This document shows positions 14,580-14,692 of a DNA stretch of 14,692 nucleotides, piece after piece. The stretch covers positions 1-14,692 of the forward strand of contig CAAFWX010000277.1 in NCBI GenBank assembly GCA_900766795.1, read 5' to 3'. The stretch comes from Oscillospiraceae bacterium. Lineage in GTDB: Bacteria > Bacillota_A > Clostridia > Oscillospirales > Ruminococcaceae. The position numbers and the translations under genes are program-made. Position 1 is the stretch's first letter, and each line of letters opens with the position of its first letter. Under the pieces are notes generated by a model. That model was not told the DNA's origin and ran no database searches. It saw only the letters and a program-made list of their open reading frames with translations.

Positions 14580-14692
14580 ATGTCCAACCAGAACAATCAG
14601 AACCAGAACCAGCAGAATCAGCAGGGTCAGAACCGCCAGAACCAGCAGGGTCAGAACCGCCAGAATCAGCAGGGTCAGAACCGCCAGAATCA
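14580..14692 (+). CDS. Gln/Asn-rich repeat protein, N-terminal part (3' end outside window)
   Basis: An ATG at 14580 follows a strong AGGAGG (14566-14571) by 8 bases, and the frame stays open to the window end, giving 37 complete codons. The protein begins MSNQNNQNQNQQ and continues in 8-residue repeats of QNRQNQQG. The only residues after the start are Ser2, Gln, Asn, Gly and Arg, so it is strongly polar, positively charged and probably unstructured in this part. I do not recognise the family; Q/N-rich starts occur on clostridial spore, coat and other unknown proteins, and a globular domain may follow outside the window. It is divergent from ftsH with no shared operon. The strong ribosome site and regular codon use make it a real gene. 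Confidence 0.72.
   Translation, partial: MSNQNNQNQNQQNQQGQNRQNQQGQNRQNQQGQNRQN
14604..14692 (+). repeat. 24-bp tandem coding repeat
   Basis: The units start at 14604, 14628, 14652 and 14676, the last cut by the window end. The unit is 8 codons (CAG AAC CGC CAG AAY CAG CAG). Copies differ at an AAC/AAT wobble position, and the first has CAG in place of CGC. Such near-identity suggests recent expansion by slippage or recombination. Confidence 0.9.

Overview
The window looks like chromosome from a moderately GC-rich Firmicute of the Clostridia, most likely an Oscillospirales/Ruminococcaceae-type gut bacterium. The grounds are strong AGGAGG-type ribosome sites, consensus sigma-A promoters, the clostridial-type TSCPD small protein (TIGR03905), a stand-alone methionine-synthase activation protein beside metF, and a GLUG-repeat surface protein. 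The lineage is an inference; there is no rRNA or other marker to fix it. No rRNA, tRNA, CRISPR array, integrase or transposase was seen.

Layout. 1-1251 (+) is the 3' part of a GLUG-repeat membrane-anchored surface protein. 1302-2786 (-) is a compact three-gene regulatory cassette: a DUF1492-like sigma-region-4 protein, an XRE repressor and an ImmA/IrrE-type metallopeptidase. It has its own consensus promoter, two palindromic operators overlapping the transcription start, and a terminator. It resembles the ImmR/ImmA immunity switch of integrative elements and phages, but no element genes surround it. 3046-6933 (+) is a probable five-gene metabolic operon ending in a clear terminator: PHP phosphoesterase, malic enzyme, TSCPD protein, metF, and MetH-activation protein. 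The last two overlap by ATGA and point to methyl-folate and methionine synthesis with a MetH encoded elsewhere.

7067-10462 (-) holds four genes: a WYL-domain regulator, a YdcF/SanA-like membrane protein, a zinc-ribbon membrane protein with a structured leader, and a GNAT acetyltransferase. A 75-bp palindrome-ended repeat lies upstream of the GNAT gene, and a degenerate relative lies beyond the WYL gene. 10842-12050 (+) is a membrane-bound HD-GYP protein, a probable cyclic-di-GMP phosphodiesterase. It converges, across two separate terminators, on ftsH (12137-14176, -), the essential membrane AAA+ protease, which here carries a Ser/Ala/Asp-rich tail. Divergent from ftsH, the window ends inside a Gln/Asn-rich protein gene made of 24-bp tandem repeats (14580 on, +).

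The most interesting parts are the DUF1492-XRE-ImmA cassette with its 16-bp-spaced operators, the structured leader of the zinc-ribbon gene, the YdcF gene that starts directly on its neighbour's terminator without a ribosome site, the dispersed palindromic repeat, and the Q/N-repeat protein. Most other genes are ordinary housekeeping genes.
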